In this document: positions 1 through 13,700 of the stretch, piece by piece
How positions within the stretch are numbered: the stretch's first letter is position 1
How the letters are laid out: every line of letters starts with the position of its first letter
The notes under the pieces: model-generated
What the model saw: the letters and a program-made list of their open reading frames with translations, nothing else
What the model was told of the DNA's origin: nothing
Databases searched by the model: none
Assembly (NCBI GenBank): GCA_035582835.1
Contig: JAYKAV010003066.1
Coordinates: forward strand, 2,299,332 to 2,363,331
Length of the DNA stretch: 64,000 nt
Direction of reading: 5' to 3'
From: Phoebastria nigripes
Lineage: Eukaryota > Chordata > Aves > Procellariiformes > Diomedeidae
Position numbers and translations under genes: made by a program

Positions 1-1750
1 AAAAAAAAAAAAAAAAAGGATTTTATTTATAGGGCAGCTTTTTCCTCTGCATTTGTTAATTGTTCCTCGATAACTTTTGAAACCATTCAAGGAGAGGTGG
101 AATTACCATACATTCCTGCAACCTTTATGAAGCATTAGCGCCTGGAGAGAAAGCCCCGAATCCAGTGAGCAAGAGCTCAAATATGATGAACCCTACCCTG
201 TCCTAACAGTATGTACACATTCCAGACTAGTCCAAGCTGCATTCTGAAAAGCCCAGATGTCAGAGAAAACACAGGAGAAAACTGAGGCTACTATGGTAGA
301 GGAAAGAGGTATAATATAGCACACAAATCCATCCAAAGCTTTGTTTTGCTATGTGGAGGACAGCTTTCATTTTAATTGGCAATTTAAACCTATGTAACAT
401 GCATTTTTCTAACCATTTTGTGGGTATCAAAGTTATTTCAGATGACATTATAATACTGACCTAAAGTGTTAATGTATCTTTAATAGTATTGTTTTTAGCA
501 GATAAACCTCAAGATGATTTTTAAATTGTTTGTCAGAGTAGACTACAGTCTATGAGTAAGCTTTCTCTATGACACTTAAAAGAATGGGCTTTTACAAGGC
601 TTATCCCGCTACATATAACATTTTGAAGAACAAAACACATTTAAGATCACATTCAAGACACTGTTTTTTAAAATATCATGGTATTTTAAAGAGACTAACA
701 ATTTATTCAATGTAAATGCAATGTATAAAGTCGTGGAGTTCCAAATACACATCCAATCTGCCATTTCTAGTTTTGTGCAAATTAATTCACTTAAAATAAT
801 TTCAAATCTAGCATAGTGTCAAATAACATCCAACCTCCAAAGTTACAGAACTGATGTTTTTCACATCTGCTTGAAATTAGACTTCCCAGTTTTACTATAT
901 TTATTTTTGATTTAAAACAAAGAAAAAAAACTGTAAACAATTACCGTAACAGCAGTTAGCAACAAGAATGGATGACAACTGTCAGTCTTCAAATATAACT
1001 TATGCCCTTTCTTACCATCAACTTTTAGTCAAATATGTAAATAAATACAAGAACTAACACAAACAAAAGTTACCACTATAAGAAAATACATTATATGCTG
1101 CAATTTGGAATAAAATATCATACAATATTGGCTGCATGATTTGGAATATGTATTTGACTGCTTAAAACAGTTTGATGCTAAACAGTTAAACCTTTTCCTT
1201 GTGTAGAGGACTACACTTTTACCCACTGTTAGAAATGTGTTTTGTGATTAATTTTATACTAGTATATTAAACTCCTAAATGTGAAAATGACTCAAGTCAT
1301 TTAGTGAAAGAAGATACCATAGGCACCATAATATATATATATTTTTTTTCTTTTTAAACAAAATCTGGTGATGAACCAGCAGTAACAAAATAGGATGAAA
1401 ATTAAAAGGCACATTCAGGCAAAAAATAATCAACACAGTTTGCATGATGCTATATTTAAAAAAAAATTTCTGCTCTGAATAATTGATTGGATCAGGAACA
1501 AATATTCTCGCAGATTCTCATCTGCCAGAGAGAAAGTAAATTTTGTAAAAGGTGTGCAATTCAAATTATATGATTATTTTTTAATGTTCAGTTTTGTTTT
1601 GTTTAAAGGTCAGTATAAGGCATATAACCAAGTGCACGTTAAGAGCACTAACTACTCAAAACCTCTTGTTTTCTCAGTGCATAGAAATACAATGAGCAAT
1701 GAAGAGATTCCTTGCAAGAAGACGTATTCTTGTATATGTGCAAATCTCAA
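1..1750 (-). other. TMCO3: Probable TMCO3 3' UTR
   Basis: AT-rich sequence downstream of the TMCO3 stop has no further coding signal. On the minus strand AATAAA hexamers occur at 905-900, 707-702 and 27-22. The last is followed by a T-rich run to the window edge, a plausible downstream element. Which site is used, and whether the UTR goes past the edge, cannot be seen. Confidence 0.6.
22..27 (-). terminator. Candidate distal poly(A) signal of TMCO3
   Basis: TTTATT on the plus strand is AATAAA on the minus strand, followed within a few bases by a U-rich stretch. It is inferred to be the distal cleavage signal of the TMCO3 transcript. The earlier hexamers at 702-707 and 900-905 are alternatives. 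Confidence 0.4.
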
Positions 1751-1864
1751 TCAAGTACTTGAGCGTCTTTCAGGTCTCGGAACACATTTCATAATTGCAG
1801 CTCTCCACAGGGCAGGGGCAAGTAACAGGCTTAGAGTAGTCACACTCAGAATAAGAAGATAGAC
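1751..1864 (-). CDS. TMCO3: TMCO3 exon 13, coding part (residues 642-678 and stop)
   Basis: The acceptor CAG precedes 1864. The exon encodes the last membrane helix [20 protein letters not shown] and a basic cytosolic or luminal tail ending PERRSST, then TGA at 1753-1751. The stop lies in a 12-bp perfect palindrome (1751-1762). The tail length agrees with mammalian TMCO3. Confidence 0.94.
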   Translation of the reverse strand, partial: VYLLILSVTTLSLLLAPALWRAAIMKCVPRPERRSST

Positions 1865-4800
1865 CTGAAAATTGCAAATAAAAGCCATTACTTCTCTTAG
1901 TTACACGGTAAACTAAGAAGTGACTAGAAGTTTGAGGAGATCAGACTTTTCTGGACAGTATTTTCAGGAGACTTCACCTATGCATATTGCTACAAAAGCA
2001 AACAAGTGCACACTCAAATCATCTAATTATCTGTTTACCTGGTTTGAAGATACAATTACAAAAACAACATTATGAGCTTATAGAAAAACAATTATTTACA
2101 CGTATAGTTAAGAGGTCAATTTTGAAAGCTCAATGTATGCTAAAAGGTCAAAGGCCAAATACCACTTTATTTAAACAAACAAACAAACAAAAAACACAAA
2201 AAACACCAACAAAAACAAAACAAAACAACCACACAAACAAACAAACCACACACCAGAAAAAAACACAAAAACAAACAAACAAACAAAACCAAAAAAACCC
2301 ACCACAAAACCCACCCAAAACTATTCTGGTTTAATGATATAATAGCAAAGTTCACTACTATTTTATACACTAAAAAAAGCAAACAAAAATCCCTTTAAGT
2401 CATACTGCACATCTTCTGAAAAAAGCTCTTAGATACATAGTCTGAGTGAGTCTTAGAAAACAGCAGCAGGAAGTAGTTTTGAGGTCTTAAACAGAAGAAT
2501 GACTTTTGGAAATTTCAGAGCTATATAAACCTATACAGTAGATAATCACATGAGAGCTGCCACAGGAAAAAAACGAAAGCCTAAAGGCCTCCAAGTGCAG
2601 TGGGTGGGCCCCTAAACTGGTTCTGTGATCACATATGGATATCTTGAAACTCTATACAAACATATAATATTTATAACTCCTAATTATATGCAGGAGTGAA
2701 CATGAAAATGAATCACCTCTACCTATACAAGTGAACAGCATTGTGTAAGTTTTTAACACGTGCTTTATTTGGAACTGGTTCCAGCATTATACAGCCCACT
2801 TGTTCACACAATGAAAAGCTCGGAGCACCAGCAAGTATTTTTGTGAGCAGAGATAGAGGAGAAAGCAGCTAGCGCTAGAAAGTGAGGTCCATTGTTGTAT
2901 CTCTATAGCCATAATTTACTCAATTTCACAAAGCAGACTTCATCTTGAAAAAAATAACTTTCTCACAGTTTCAATACAAAACTAAGTTTAAGGTTTCTTT
3001 CCTAGGGGATTTTTTTCATGACTACTGAAAAAGCTGGTTGTTTCTTCTACAGAGGATTTAAAATGAACAAGCTTTGCAGGTAAAGATTACAAGTTTGTTT
3101 GCTTGTTTAAATGTTAAGGCAATTTCCACTTCACCATATCTGCTCTCTAGTTCTTATTTACTGGTATTTCCTTATTCAAATCCTATACTCTCAGTTACCT
3201 CTTTCTATAGCTATATCAAGATTTTAAAAGCAAAGGCTTCTCAGTCTTAGTGACTTGGGTGCTATCTACAACTCACTGCTCAGTTAATAAAGAAGTTGTA
3301 AGTGAGAGCAGTTAAGGTAAAGCATTTATAACTAAGGTATTTAAAAGTAAAACCTGCTATTTAAAATACAGTATGAAACAAGTAGAAAATGGAACTAAGA
3401 ATCCTGTCAAGGACATACATGTCTCCATTTGTATGGGTTGATTCTACTTGTTAACAGTTGAGAGACGCCACAAAATTAAGAGTGTATTGGTATTTCAAAT
3501 ACACTGTAATACAAAATCCCAGTAAGTTATTCAGGTGCAAAAAATGAAGTTAATACTATAGAACAGCTTACCTCCCGAGATATGATCCCTGCTCTGCGTG
3601 CTCTACTTCCCAGAACAAAAGAGAATTCACTGACTTGTGCCAGTCCTGCTGAGACAATCCACTTGATATACTGGCTGGTCTTTGGAAGAATCAGAGAAAG
3701 GACAAGCACTGCCAAGACAAACTTTAAAAACATTTGTTGGGGGTTTTTGTGAGTTTGTTTTGGTTTTTTGTTTGTTTGTTTTAAATAAAAGAAGTGCAAT
3801 AAATAAAATAGTACAATCTTTGTAAGATACATAACATCAAATACAATAACTCTGGACCTAAACTAGTGGACTTCTAAATGTGTCTTCTGTATTAATATCA
3901 AGAGAGAAATGTACATTGCACCGTAAAAAGTTGTATCTTGTTTACTATAATTAAAACACTTGATAACTTTGTCACAAACCCCAAGGTAGATAAATAGATG
4001 TTTCCCCATGTGTAACTTACTTTTAACATTAAATACAATCCCTTTTTTTTAAATATCCTAAGAATGTTGTCTCAAACTGTATTCTAATCAGAAAGATTCC
4101 TCCAAATACAGATTTACAGTAAAGATGTATTATTCTCTGTTATATCAGATGTTCAGTTCTTGCACAGAATTTTCATTAGGGCATGCATCACAAAGATTAT
4201 TTAGACTATTAAAAGATAAAAAAGAGAAAAAGAAAATACCTTCATTATGACCACAGACAATGTAAGGAATAGTAAGACTGTGAGTTCATATATTACAAAT
4301 GTGGGGAAAACATGAAGTCCTAGGAGGAAAGAAAACAGTATTTCAAAGTTTAAGGCCAATATCTTACTATGATAATTTTCTGAGTTAATAATAGATTTAA
4401 TTGCAAGACTGTATTCTCAAAAACAAACAAACAAAAAGCCCTGACATACCTACCAACACTACCTACTTGATCACTAAAGCACTTCCTGCATTATCCAACC
4501 ATTTTTCCTTTGGAGGGGTTTAGCACAAACAATATTCCCAGGTGAGTTAAATTGTGTATGACCGATGCATGAGCACTTTCATTTATAAAGTTTTCTCTCT
4601 TCCACACCAGTCAGCAATCCAGAATCTGAACTGAAACACACCTCTAATGAAAGCTATAAAAATACTGCAGGAAAACAATTCCATTGTTCTGCACAGTGAT
4701 TGTAACATACACTTTGCTAGCCATTTAACATTTTTGTATGACATGGTAATGGACTATCACTGTGGGAGTAACATGATATTCAGTATTTGCATAGACTATA

Positions 4801-7726
4801 GCTACAACAAAACATAACCGTTTTGATCCCATGACCCTCACTTGCAAACACTGAAAGTCACCTGAACTGCAAAGTCACTTAGACTGGAATCAGGTAAAGT
4901 CATAAACCCCTGAACATGGTCTAACAATTAAGGAATTACATAAAACCCCATTGCTATGATGTTGGGTTTGGGTTTTTTTTTTTGTTTTGGTTTTGCTTTT
5001 TTTTGGTTGGTTGTTTTTTTTGCTGTTTTTTGGGGTTTTTTTGTTTGTTTGGGTTTGTTGGGGTTTTTTTTTGGGGGGGGGGGGGGGGAATCTGTCTTTT
5101 TTTCTTTCCCCCCTCCTTTTTTGCAATTTTTTTGTCATTTTAATTCGGTAATAATATGAAGCAAGATAACAAGAACCATAAAGAGCGCAGAAATTTAAAA
5201 CTAAATCCTTCTAATATTAAACATAAGAAAAAGAAGTATTTGTTGGAGAAGTCCTGGAGTCACTGAGGAAGAATCTTACTCACAGCTAAGTCCATTTTTT
5301 CCTCCTAGGGTATGAGGAACTTGTGCAGGCAAACATAACTGTGTATCTTTGGAAGCTCATTCCTTTTTCATAAAAGCTCTTAAAAAGAGGAACCAAAATA
5401 CTGGTGGTGTTCCTGATAAATCCGTAATAGTTGGCAGTTCTCCAACCCGATTATTTCTGGTTAAGGACAAGAGTTTAGCTTTCTACAGCATGAAGCATGT
5501 AAATCAATGCTGTAACTTCTTATTTTAACGCAAGACAAGTTTTCACTAATTTTCCCTGCCCCATAGCACTGCAGAGCCAGAAGAACTGTAGAGAACTGAG
5601 TCATCTTCTCTTCCTGAGTGCACAAGAGAAGTTACTATAAGTAACTTCACAATGTTTTGTCCATACGCACATTCCATTGTGGATGGAAATGTACTTCAAG
5701 TACATCAGAGATTTTTATACAAGTAGTACCCAGTCAGCATGTACACACCCTGTCTTATTTCTTAATTTCCTTCCAACTACTGAAGCACAAATGTAAAAGA
5801 CTATCAGAATAAAGGGAGAGATGACAGAATAAGAGAGACGAACACCACATCAAAAAAAGAAATCCAAATGTGTGCACACATGCACATGGAGGGGCAAGCA
5901 GCTTCTCTTTTTTTACTGTGTATTACGTGCACATTGCTCATTCACCTTTAGGCCAGTCTCAGAAACATACATGAAAAGCAACTAGAGAAATACAGCCTGT
6001 AACAATGTCATGTTTGATAAGAGGGCCAACTCTGCCAACATCTGCAATTGAAGATTTCAGAGGGAGGCTATAAATATAGCCTAGCGCTCTCATCACTACT
6101 GGTGGAGCTACCTCTTCAGTTCTGGAGCAGACAGGCAGTCTGAAGTCCATTTGAACTGCTGCCTGATGTGGAGATTATTACCGTATTCCAAAGAGCTGAG
6201 GCACAAACTACCGCAGATTTCTATACCAGTCCTGTGGAGGTAAGCATCTGCAAGGTGAAGCAAGCCTAAACCTGTTACATACACTATTCTGAGCAAACAA
6301 ATAAACATCCCAGCACACAGACATGTTTTGGGGGAAATAAATCCCACCATAGTGGATTTCATGGTCATTACAGACCTTTGCCCCAGCCGTAGATGAAAAC
6401 TTTGGGTAAGGCCAGAAATCATATCAGACTGCTATACAAGCACACGAAGCCTTCCTGACAACACGAAGGTCATCAGAAAGATTAACTTCATAGACAGAAG
6501 GTTCATGAATATGGGCATTTATTTTGATGGTTTTAATCAGACTTTGTGACGAAGCTCAAGAGTCACTATGAACTTGTTCTCTAAAATGGAAGAAACGCTT
6601 CAATCAAATAATTCAAGAACTTCCGCACCGTCATCAGTAGCATGTGGCATGTTGGCCTGTCACCAATAGCTAGGATATCACTTAGGTACCTTTTCACAGA
6701 GCTGAGCATAAGCCACTGGACTTCAATTCTAAGCAGTGTTCTGAAATAGCTGGAATGGAGGCCTTGGGGTGAAGGGGACCTTGCATCAATGTCAAGCCAA
6801 AAAGCACAGTTCACACATGTAAGTCGGTATGTGTTCTTCTGTGGATGATTACAAGCAAGATTTTGCACATTCTTTTTATAAGTACTTTTTTCTTAACAAG
6901 TAAACTCCCTCTCCCCCCTGATTAGACCAATTCCACCAATCTGCTGGATGGCCGCTAAACAGCACATGAAGATCCAAACGTCATGACCACATCCTGGAAG
7001 ATCCAGCATCAAGAAAAGGAACCTTGGAGATCCTTGACGGCAAACAAGACTACAGAAACCAGAACTCTGTTGGTCAAATTGGAGCCAGTAGAATTAATTC
7101 TTACACATCCTCTAGACAGGACATAACTCAGAAAAATCAGGTTAGTGATGGATTGGGATGTTTTATCTACTAAGAGTCTTAATGAATCTAAGATCATAGC
7201 TAGCAAATGCAATAAATGCTACAGCCCCGGCTAGATCATTAAGTAGCAGAGGGGAAAACCAACATTCATCTCCATTGTTCTGCAAAGGGGAAAGTCCTCT
7301 TGATTCTACTGTCAGTTCTGAGAGCTTGAAACCTCCAAGTTTCATTGTGTTCCATGCAGGACAACAAAGCAGTACAGCTGGATGGATAAGGAGAAGGCGA
7401 TGTATGTCACCTAATGAATTCCAGTTGGGATCTTCCTTTTTCTCTCAAATTCAACAGAAATGTTAAGAGGCTCATCAGAGAAACATTGCGTGTGTGTTTG
7501 TTCTGGACAGTGGCAGTACTGACAGTGTCAGCATCACCCGTCTTCTGCAGAAAAAGACCACACTGTTAAAGGGTTTTCAGCATCTTGCATTCAAGGTCCA
7601 ATGCTGACCACAAGATTTACCCAGAAGGGAAACATGGACCCTGGCGAGTACATCTGTACAGCACATTGAGTACACACAACAACTCCATACGCCTTGTAGA
7701 CTGACAAAAAATGGAATATTGGAGCC

Positions 7727-7757
<31 letters not shown>

Positions 7758-10700
7758 AGTCAGTCAGTCAATGCAAAGATGCCTTCCATCTTTCTAAAAA
7801 GCAATCAAAACAAAATCAAATGATGCAGAGGTGGAAAGGGAAGGATTTGAGTACTAGGTACCAAAACAGAAATGAGAAATTTAGTTCTCAAAATGTGGCA
7901 AGGGATTGGTCCAGATGTTCTCTCAAAAATGTTAGTGAGGACAGAGACTAACAGGAACTTTCTAACTTCAGCAGATAGCATAAAGAGAGCCAGAAACCTT
8001 GAAGAACACACACAGGCCTAAATGAATGTACAGATGGAGAGTAACTCAAAGTGCAGCTGTTAATGCCCTAACTGCAAAGGTGTTATTATTCCCACAAATG
8101 CACCCATGCGCNAATTTGAAAGCAGTAGCATTACACAGGTCAAGCTAAGGGCAGGACCACTGTTACAGATATTACATGAACAAGTACTATTCAGCTCAGC
8201 TTTTAGGCACCAGAAGGATTTCTGTAGTGAGAACAGAAAAGCAGGCATTTAAGACAAGCAAAATAGGAACTAACTTTTCCAAATGACATCTTTACAGTCA
8301 ATTAAGTCTATTCAATTAAGTCAAATTTTTCTGTTTATTCCTTTATTCTAAAAGGAACAGAAATTATACTACTGCAGTGGTGTACCATCCCACCTCATGA
8401 TCTCAAGTGTTTCTGCTCTCTGTAATAGGGTGCTTGCTGCATATAGCAACAAGCTTTCTCTTTAGGCATGGGGGCAGAATCTTTCCCTGTAGCCTTTACA
8501 TAATTTCACATAGTAAATCTCTCTATATTTATAGATACGTATCATTTGCATGTGTACATATATAAGTAGAGAGCAAGCAAGAAGCCTTTTCTTACTAGAT
8601 CTCTTTTTAAAAAGTTTAAGGAATACCTTTTATCTTACGCAGGTTTTCTTTGCAACATCGCATCACTCCTTTTTAAAACCTACCTCCTTGCCACCCCACA
8701 GAACTTACTTTTAAATTCTGTGGTTAACAGGAATTGAAAGTAAAGGGGGAAGGGTGGGATAATGTTTATTTGGGGGGAGGGTTTTTTTGTTTGGTTTTTG
8801 TAGGGTTTTGGTTTTGTTAGGTGGGGTTTTTTTTGGTTTTTTTGGTTTTTTTTTTTTTGTGTGAGGTTTTGTTTTGTTTTTAAACAAGCAAGCATTGTCA
8901 CATTTTGTCAGAGGCCTATAACATAGCTCATTTTACTGATTTTTAGCTAACTTTCTTCTGAGGCAGGAATAACACCCATTTTCTGTAAAACCATACAAAC
9001 TTGTTAGGGAATTTTCTTTTCTTTGCCTTCTTGCAATTATAATGGTAACAACAGTTCAAAAGATTTTTTTTTTTTAATTCTGTAACAGAACTACTAAAAT
9101 AATTTCCTTACAGTATAACGTAGGCTATATGGAGTGCTGCCAGCATGCCAACTGAGGTCTTGCTATTTTCTTGTACTCTACCAAAGTCTTATGCAATTTA
9201 TGCAGTCACAAGAGCGTAGGACAGTATTTTTGTTCAGTCCCTTGTAAAATTAACTTTGGGCTTATAATTACTTGTCATGCTTTGTATCCCTGATAACACT
9301 ATCCACTCCATCACCATCTTTACTGAAACACATAAACAACTTACCTGTAAGCATTTAGCAATTACTCATCCAACCTTGTCAGTTATATGGGCCCAAGAAT
9401 TTTACCATAGCTCACCACTTTCCTCCCTTTATTAAAAAATAAGTTATTCAAACAAACATATCTATTACGAAGCAATCTGACTGATCAGCACAAGTTATTA
9501 TCATGGGCTGGGTAAAACAAAAATCAAGATTGGCAAGTATAACTATTTCCTTTTTATTTTGGCAACCACCAGAAACAGCTTTAGTTTCTGTTATGAAACA
9601 ATGGGTATCAAACAGGTATACGAGGAAAAGCATTAAAATTATGCTGATGAGACTTCACTATTATCTGAATAAATACATGGAGATAAAAAGAAGAATATAA
9701 AACTTAAAATAAAACCAGAAGAAAAACCAAGGGTGGTCGGGGGGGAACCACAACGAACCACCCCCAAGAATTTCTGAGTAAGCATGGGTTGAAGGAGGTT
9801 GGATTTGTGCAAAAGGCCACATTCAAACCCTCTATTTTAGACCTTGCAGGGCCCCCAAAACAGGACATGCATCTCCTATACAATCCACAAGGAGAGGCAA
9901 GTGCTTTCACAGGGCCTCTCTCCTCATTCACTGTACCTAAGCACTTCAGTAATGTGTTTCCGTTTCCTTTAGAGAAAGCATATTGGGGCATGCGTGGACA
10001 GCTAGAGAATGTAGCAGTTCAAAATGAAGCTACTGACTGTAAATATTCTCAGAGTTAACTTGTTCTGGATAACAAGCATGATGAGTTACTTTCCTGGTCT
10101 TAGGCATCAATGCTGCATTTCAGTTGGCATTCAGGTAGTCTCTGAGATACATCTTATTCAATTATTTTTTCCCTGCGTTGAGAACACACAGATCACATTT
10201 TCCTAACTAAAGAAACAAGATGCTATAAAAAAAAAGATCTGTTTCCATTATCATATTCTGCTTCTAGAGAAAACCAAGCCATAAGGACCTTAAATCTACT
10301 CTACCAACTGACTCAAAATAGTAATATAATTTTAGTATAAAGTACAAATATATCCACTGTGAAGACAGAAGGGGGGGGGGGGGAACCCAAACCAAAAACA
10401 TCTTTTTACCTTAAAAATTTTTGTTACATGTTTTAAATAGCCCAGACAAATTCAATTAACAATGAAAAACTGACATTAAAACAAGAATTGACAGTACAAC
10501 ATGGAAATTGGTTATGAAAATGAATGTTACATTTAAAAATATTAGCAAAGTCAAACTACTATTGTAGTCAGTTAACATTTTAGTATCTTAATAAAAAACA
10601 AACAAACAAACAAAAAACCACCACAAAAAACCCCACCAAACTATCTCCTCCCCCCAATTTGTAGACACCATTTTTTTCTCCTCCCCCACATTTTTAGGTT

Positions 10701-13700
10701 AACACTATTTTTTACGTAAATTACCTATGGATGCAAAGAAAATGATGGCAAGAAAGTCACGTATTGGTTCAATACAGGACATAATCTCCTCAGTAACCAT
10801 GTGACCCTGAGAAGAGATCAGAGCTCCGGCTAAGAAGCATCCCAGCTCCATTGAAACATCCAACAGCTCTGTGATCTGTCAAGGAATAACAGAAAATCTA
10901 TTGCTGTTTCCTTTAGCCCTGAGTGACTTTATATACCACTTCACAGTGAAATTATAAAACTGTACATTATAACAAATGTAGGAAATTACTATGTCTTTAT
11001 GCAAGTTCAACAACAAACAGAATTCAGCGTATTTCAGCGTTCTGCAGTATTGTATTTATACAAAAAACTCACAAAACCAGTTTCCCCTCCATGTTATCTC
11101 CTTCCCCACAAAAACAAAAATAAATTTCTTAATCTACATTGTAATGCTTTGTGTCACTCTTAAGGATAGCATCTGATTTCACAAAAACGAGAAAGACCAT
11201 AACAGCTTTGGAGTCAGGATTGCATAATACATTGAGGCTGTGAAATAAAGCAGTAAGAACAGCGTATTTTCCAGCTGTTAAACAAGGGGAAAAAATAAAA
11301 ATCAAAGCTTATAATTTGGGAGAATAGTCTCAATGTAGCAGAAGTCCCAGGCATAAATTACATTTTATTATTGTAAATTGGACTTAAATGTGCTTGTGTA
11401 CTTTACTGAATAGGGATGCAATTAAGCATGTGAAGTAAACTGCTGAAATGAAGCGCAGTATCTGTTTGAAAGAATTCAGACTGCTCTTCATTCTTTTTTA
11501 TTATTTGAATATGGTACTAGAAGGAAGAGATGAAACACACGTAAAGAGACTGAACTAAAAACAAAGAAACTGCTTAAGGCAATGCTCGGAACATTAAAAA
11601 AAAACAAGCAGCACTTTTAGTTGGTATAAAGTATGTTTTAAAATAATTACTTTAAAACCATGCTGCTGCAGACAGTCATCTTACTGAGAAAGGGCAATGC
11701 TATTAATATTAATAGAACATTTAAAACCGAAGACTTATTTCCATACTAATTTAGATTAAGCAACAATACACCATAGTACATTTATGAACAACATTTATCA
11801 TATCTTGAACAGCGTTACACTGTAAGGTATGAAGCTAAAACTCAAGTGACTTGAAATTAATGGAGGAGAGCAAAAGAGACAATAAACAAGTCTCCAAGCT
11901 ATGCGTACAATGCTACCTAAAAATAAACCTCATACTTTTGTGTACTGAAGTATTAGTTAGTGTCTGAATGCTCATCACATAACTCCANTTGTGCTAACAG
12001 TCTGTAATTTATTGCAAGATATTTAAGAAAACGAATTGGTTCTGTCAACTAATGCAAATAGTTGCTGATCAGGCAAAACCAACAAAGTAACATTATAATG
12101 CTACTCTCATTTTAAAACAAAAGGAATTTCAGTGCTTTTCACCACAATTTGAAATCGTAAGAGGGAAGAAGAGAGTATATATAAAAGGCTTTAAAACCAC
12201 TAAAAGATGAATAAGATAAAGGAAACAGTTATGAGTAGGAAACATTTAAGTTCTTCTCAATCATACATTAGTTGTTTTAAAAGTCACAGCCTCTTGAGTA
12301 TGATTAAGATCCACTATAGCCTCTTCAAATAAAGTTGGAGTTATTTTTACTATTCAGCTATAATCCCCCCCCCACTTAAGTGTTATCAGCTATAACAGAG
12401 CTCCAGATCAAAACTTTTATAGCTAATATTTTAAGTATTCACATGCACATGGTTATGTTACCATGTAAGAAGGGATTTACCATCTCTTGTATTGGAATTG
12501 CATGATATTGTGCTGTTATGAGAATCACTATTCAAGCAAGGAGCAATTTAAGGGCAAAAGAAACATGCTTGTTCAGAAAGCATCAGATGTAACTGAAGCA
12601 AACTGTATGTCTGTCTGGGTTTGCTCCCACCACATAAAAACTGAATTCCATTCCTTCACTCTACGGCAAGCTAAGTATGAGCTCAAGGGCCTGGCAGATA
12701 AAAAGGCAAATTTTGCTATTTCTTGTCTATTCTTTAGGTACTACACAACTTGAGGTCTACAAAATCTATAGGTCACTCTACACACAGAAAAGTGTGAAGT
12801 GGATGAGAGGGCAAGAAAAGAACCAAAAATAACATTATTTTCTTAGCCCCATCCCCCCTCCTCCAGTCTGTTCTTCAAAATTATATCTAGATTTATACAG
12901 AGAGTCCTTTTACTATTCCCATCTTGGTCTCTGGTTGTCCAATAATATTACCAGTAAGTGGATACATTTCCTCAACTAAATCTGTAGCATCAGGGTTTAT
13001 TATATTTAATGTGTGAGCGTGCTTACACACACACACTGGAGAGGGTTTGTTTTACTGGCAGGAAGGCATTCCTAGCAAAATTTCTTACATAAGCAAAACT
13101 TGGACAGTATTTTGCATTTTGTATTCCCTCTCTGTTTGCATAATTTTTAATGTTTTGCTTTTATCAAACTGGGCTCTAACAATTACTAATCCCTGGGCTC
13201 TGCACTGTCCTTTTCTCAACTCCTACATTACAGAAAGCTTTTTCAGTCAAAATTAAATGAGAAGTTTTGTCAATTTATATGTTTTTCCCAGTACAATTTA
13301 GTTTTCAGTTGTTTTCAAAGGTCCCGTTTTACTTTAATTCAGAAAGGATCGCTTTGCTTTCACCAGAGTATTAGATTTTTATGTTCAAATGTTCTACCAT
13401 AGCAATAAATAAAGAAATAAACATTACTGCTATAACATGTTCCNGTTGAATTTCAACCATTTGTTCAGCAGTTGTTTTGCCTATATTCTCTAATAATGTG
13501 TATCTTATTGCTACTCTTTAATCATCATAGAAGCTTAATGAATATGGTAAGCCAGTAAAATTAAAGAAATCCCTGATGAAATAAATGTATTAGAATTCCA
13601 GGCTTTAATAACTTAAATCTGCCCAAGAGTAGAGAGGTGAATTCTAAGCTTGCATTTTAAGGAAGTAAAGCCTTAATGGAAATGGAAACAATTTTTAATG

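Larger units (their letters stand above)
4320..10724 (-). other. TMCO3 intron 10
   Basis: A 6.4-kb intron. It contains G/T-rich tracts at about 4965-5115 and 8756-8885, a 13-base G run at 10371-10383 and an A/C tract at about 10590-10650. A less AT-rich stretch at about 5950-7735, of unknown origin, ends in a T11A21 hairpin sequence. I see no gene. Confidence 0.8.

Noticed and set aside
4890..5159. Open frames on both strands over the G/T tract
   Set aside because: Translations are homopolymeric (Phe/Gly or Lys/Gln/Pro) and are products of low-complexity sequence.
7275..7608. Two consecutive open stretches in one plus-strand frame, separated by a stop at 7464
   Set aside because: No recognisable domain; there is no basis for calling a pseudogene, so it is kept only as part of the unexplained segment.
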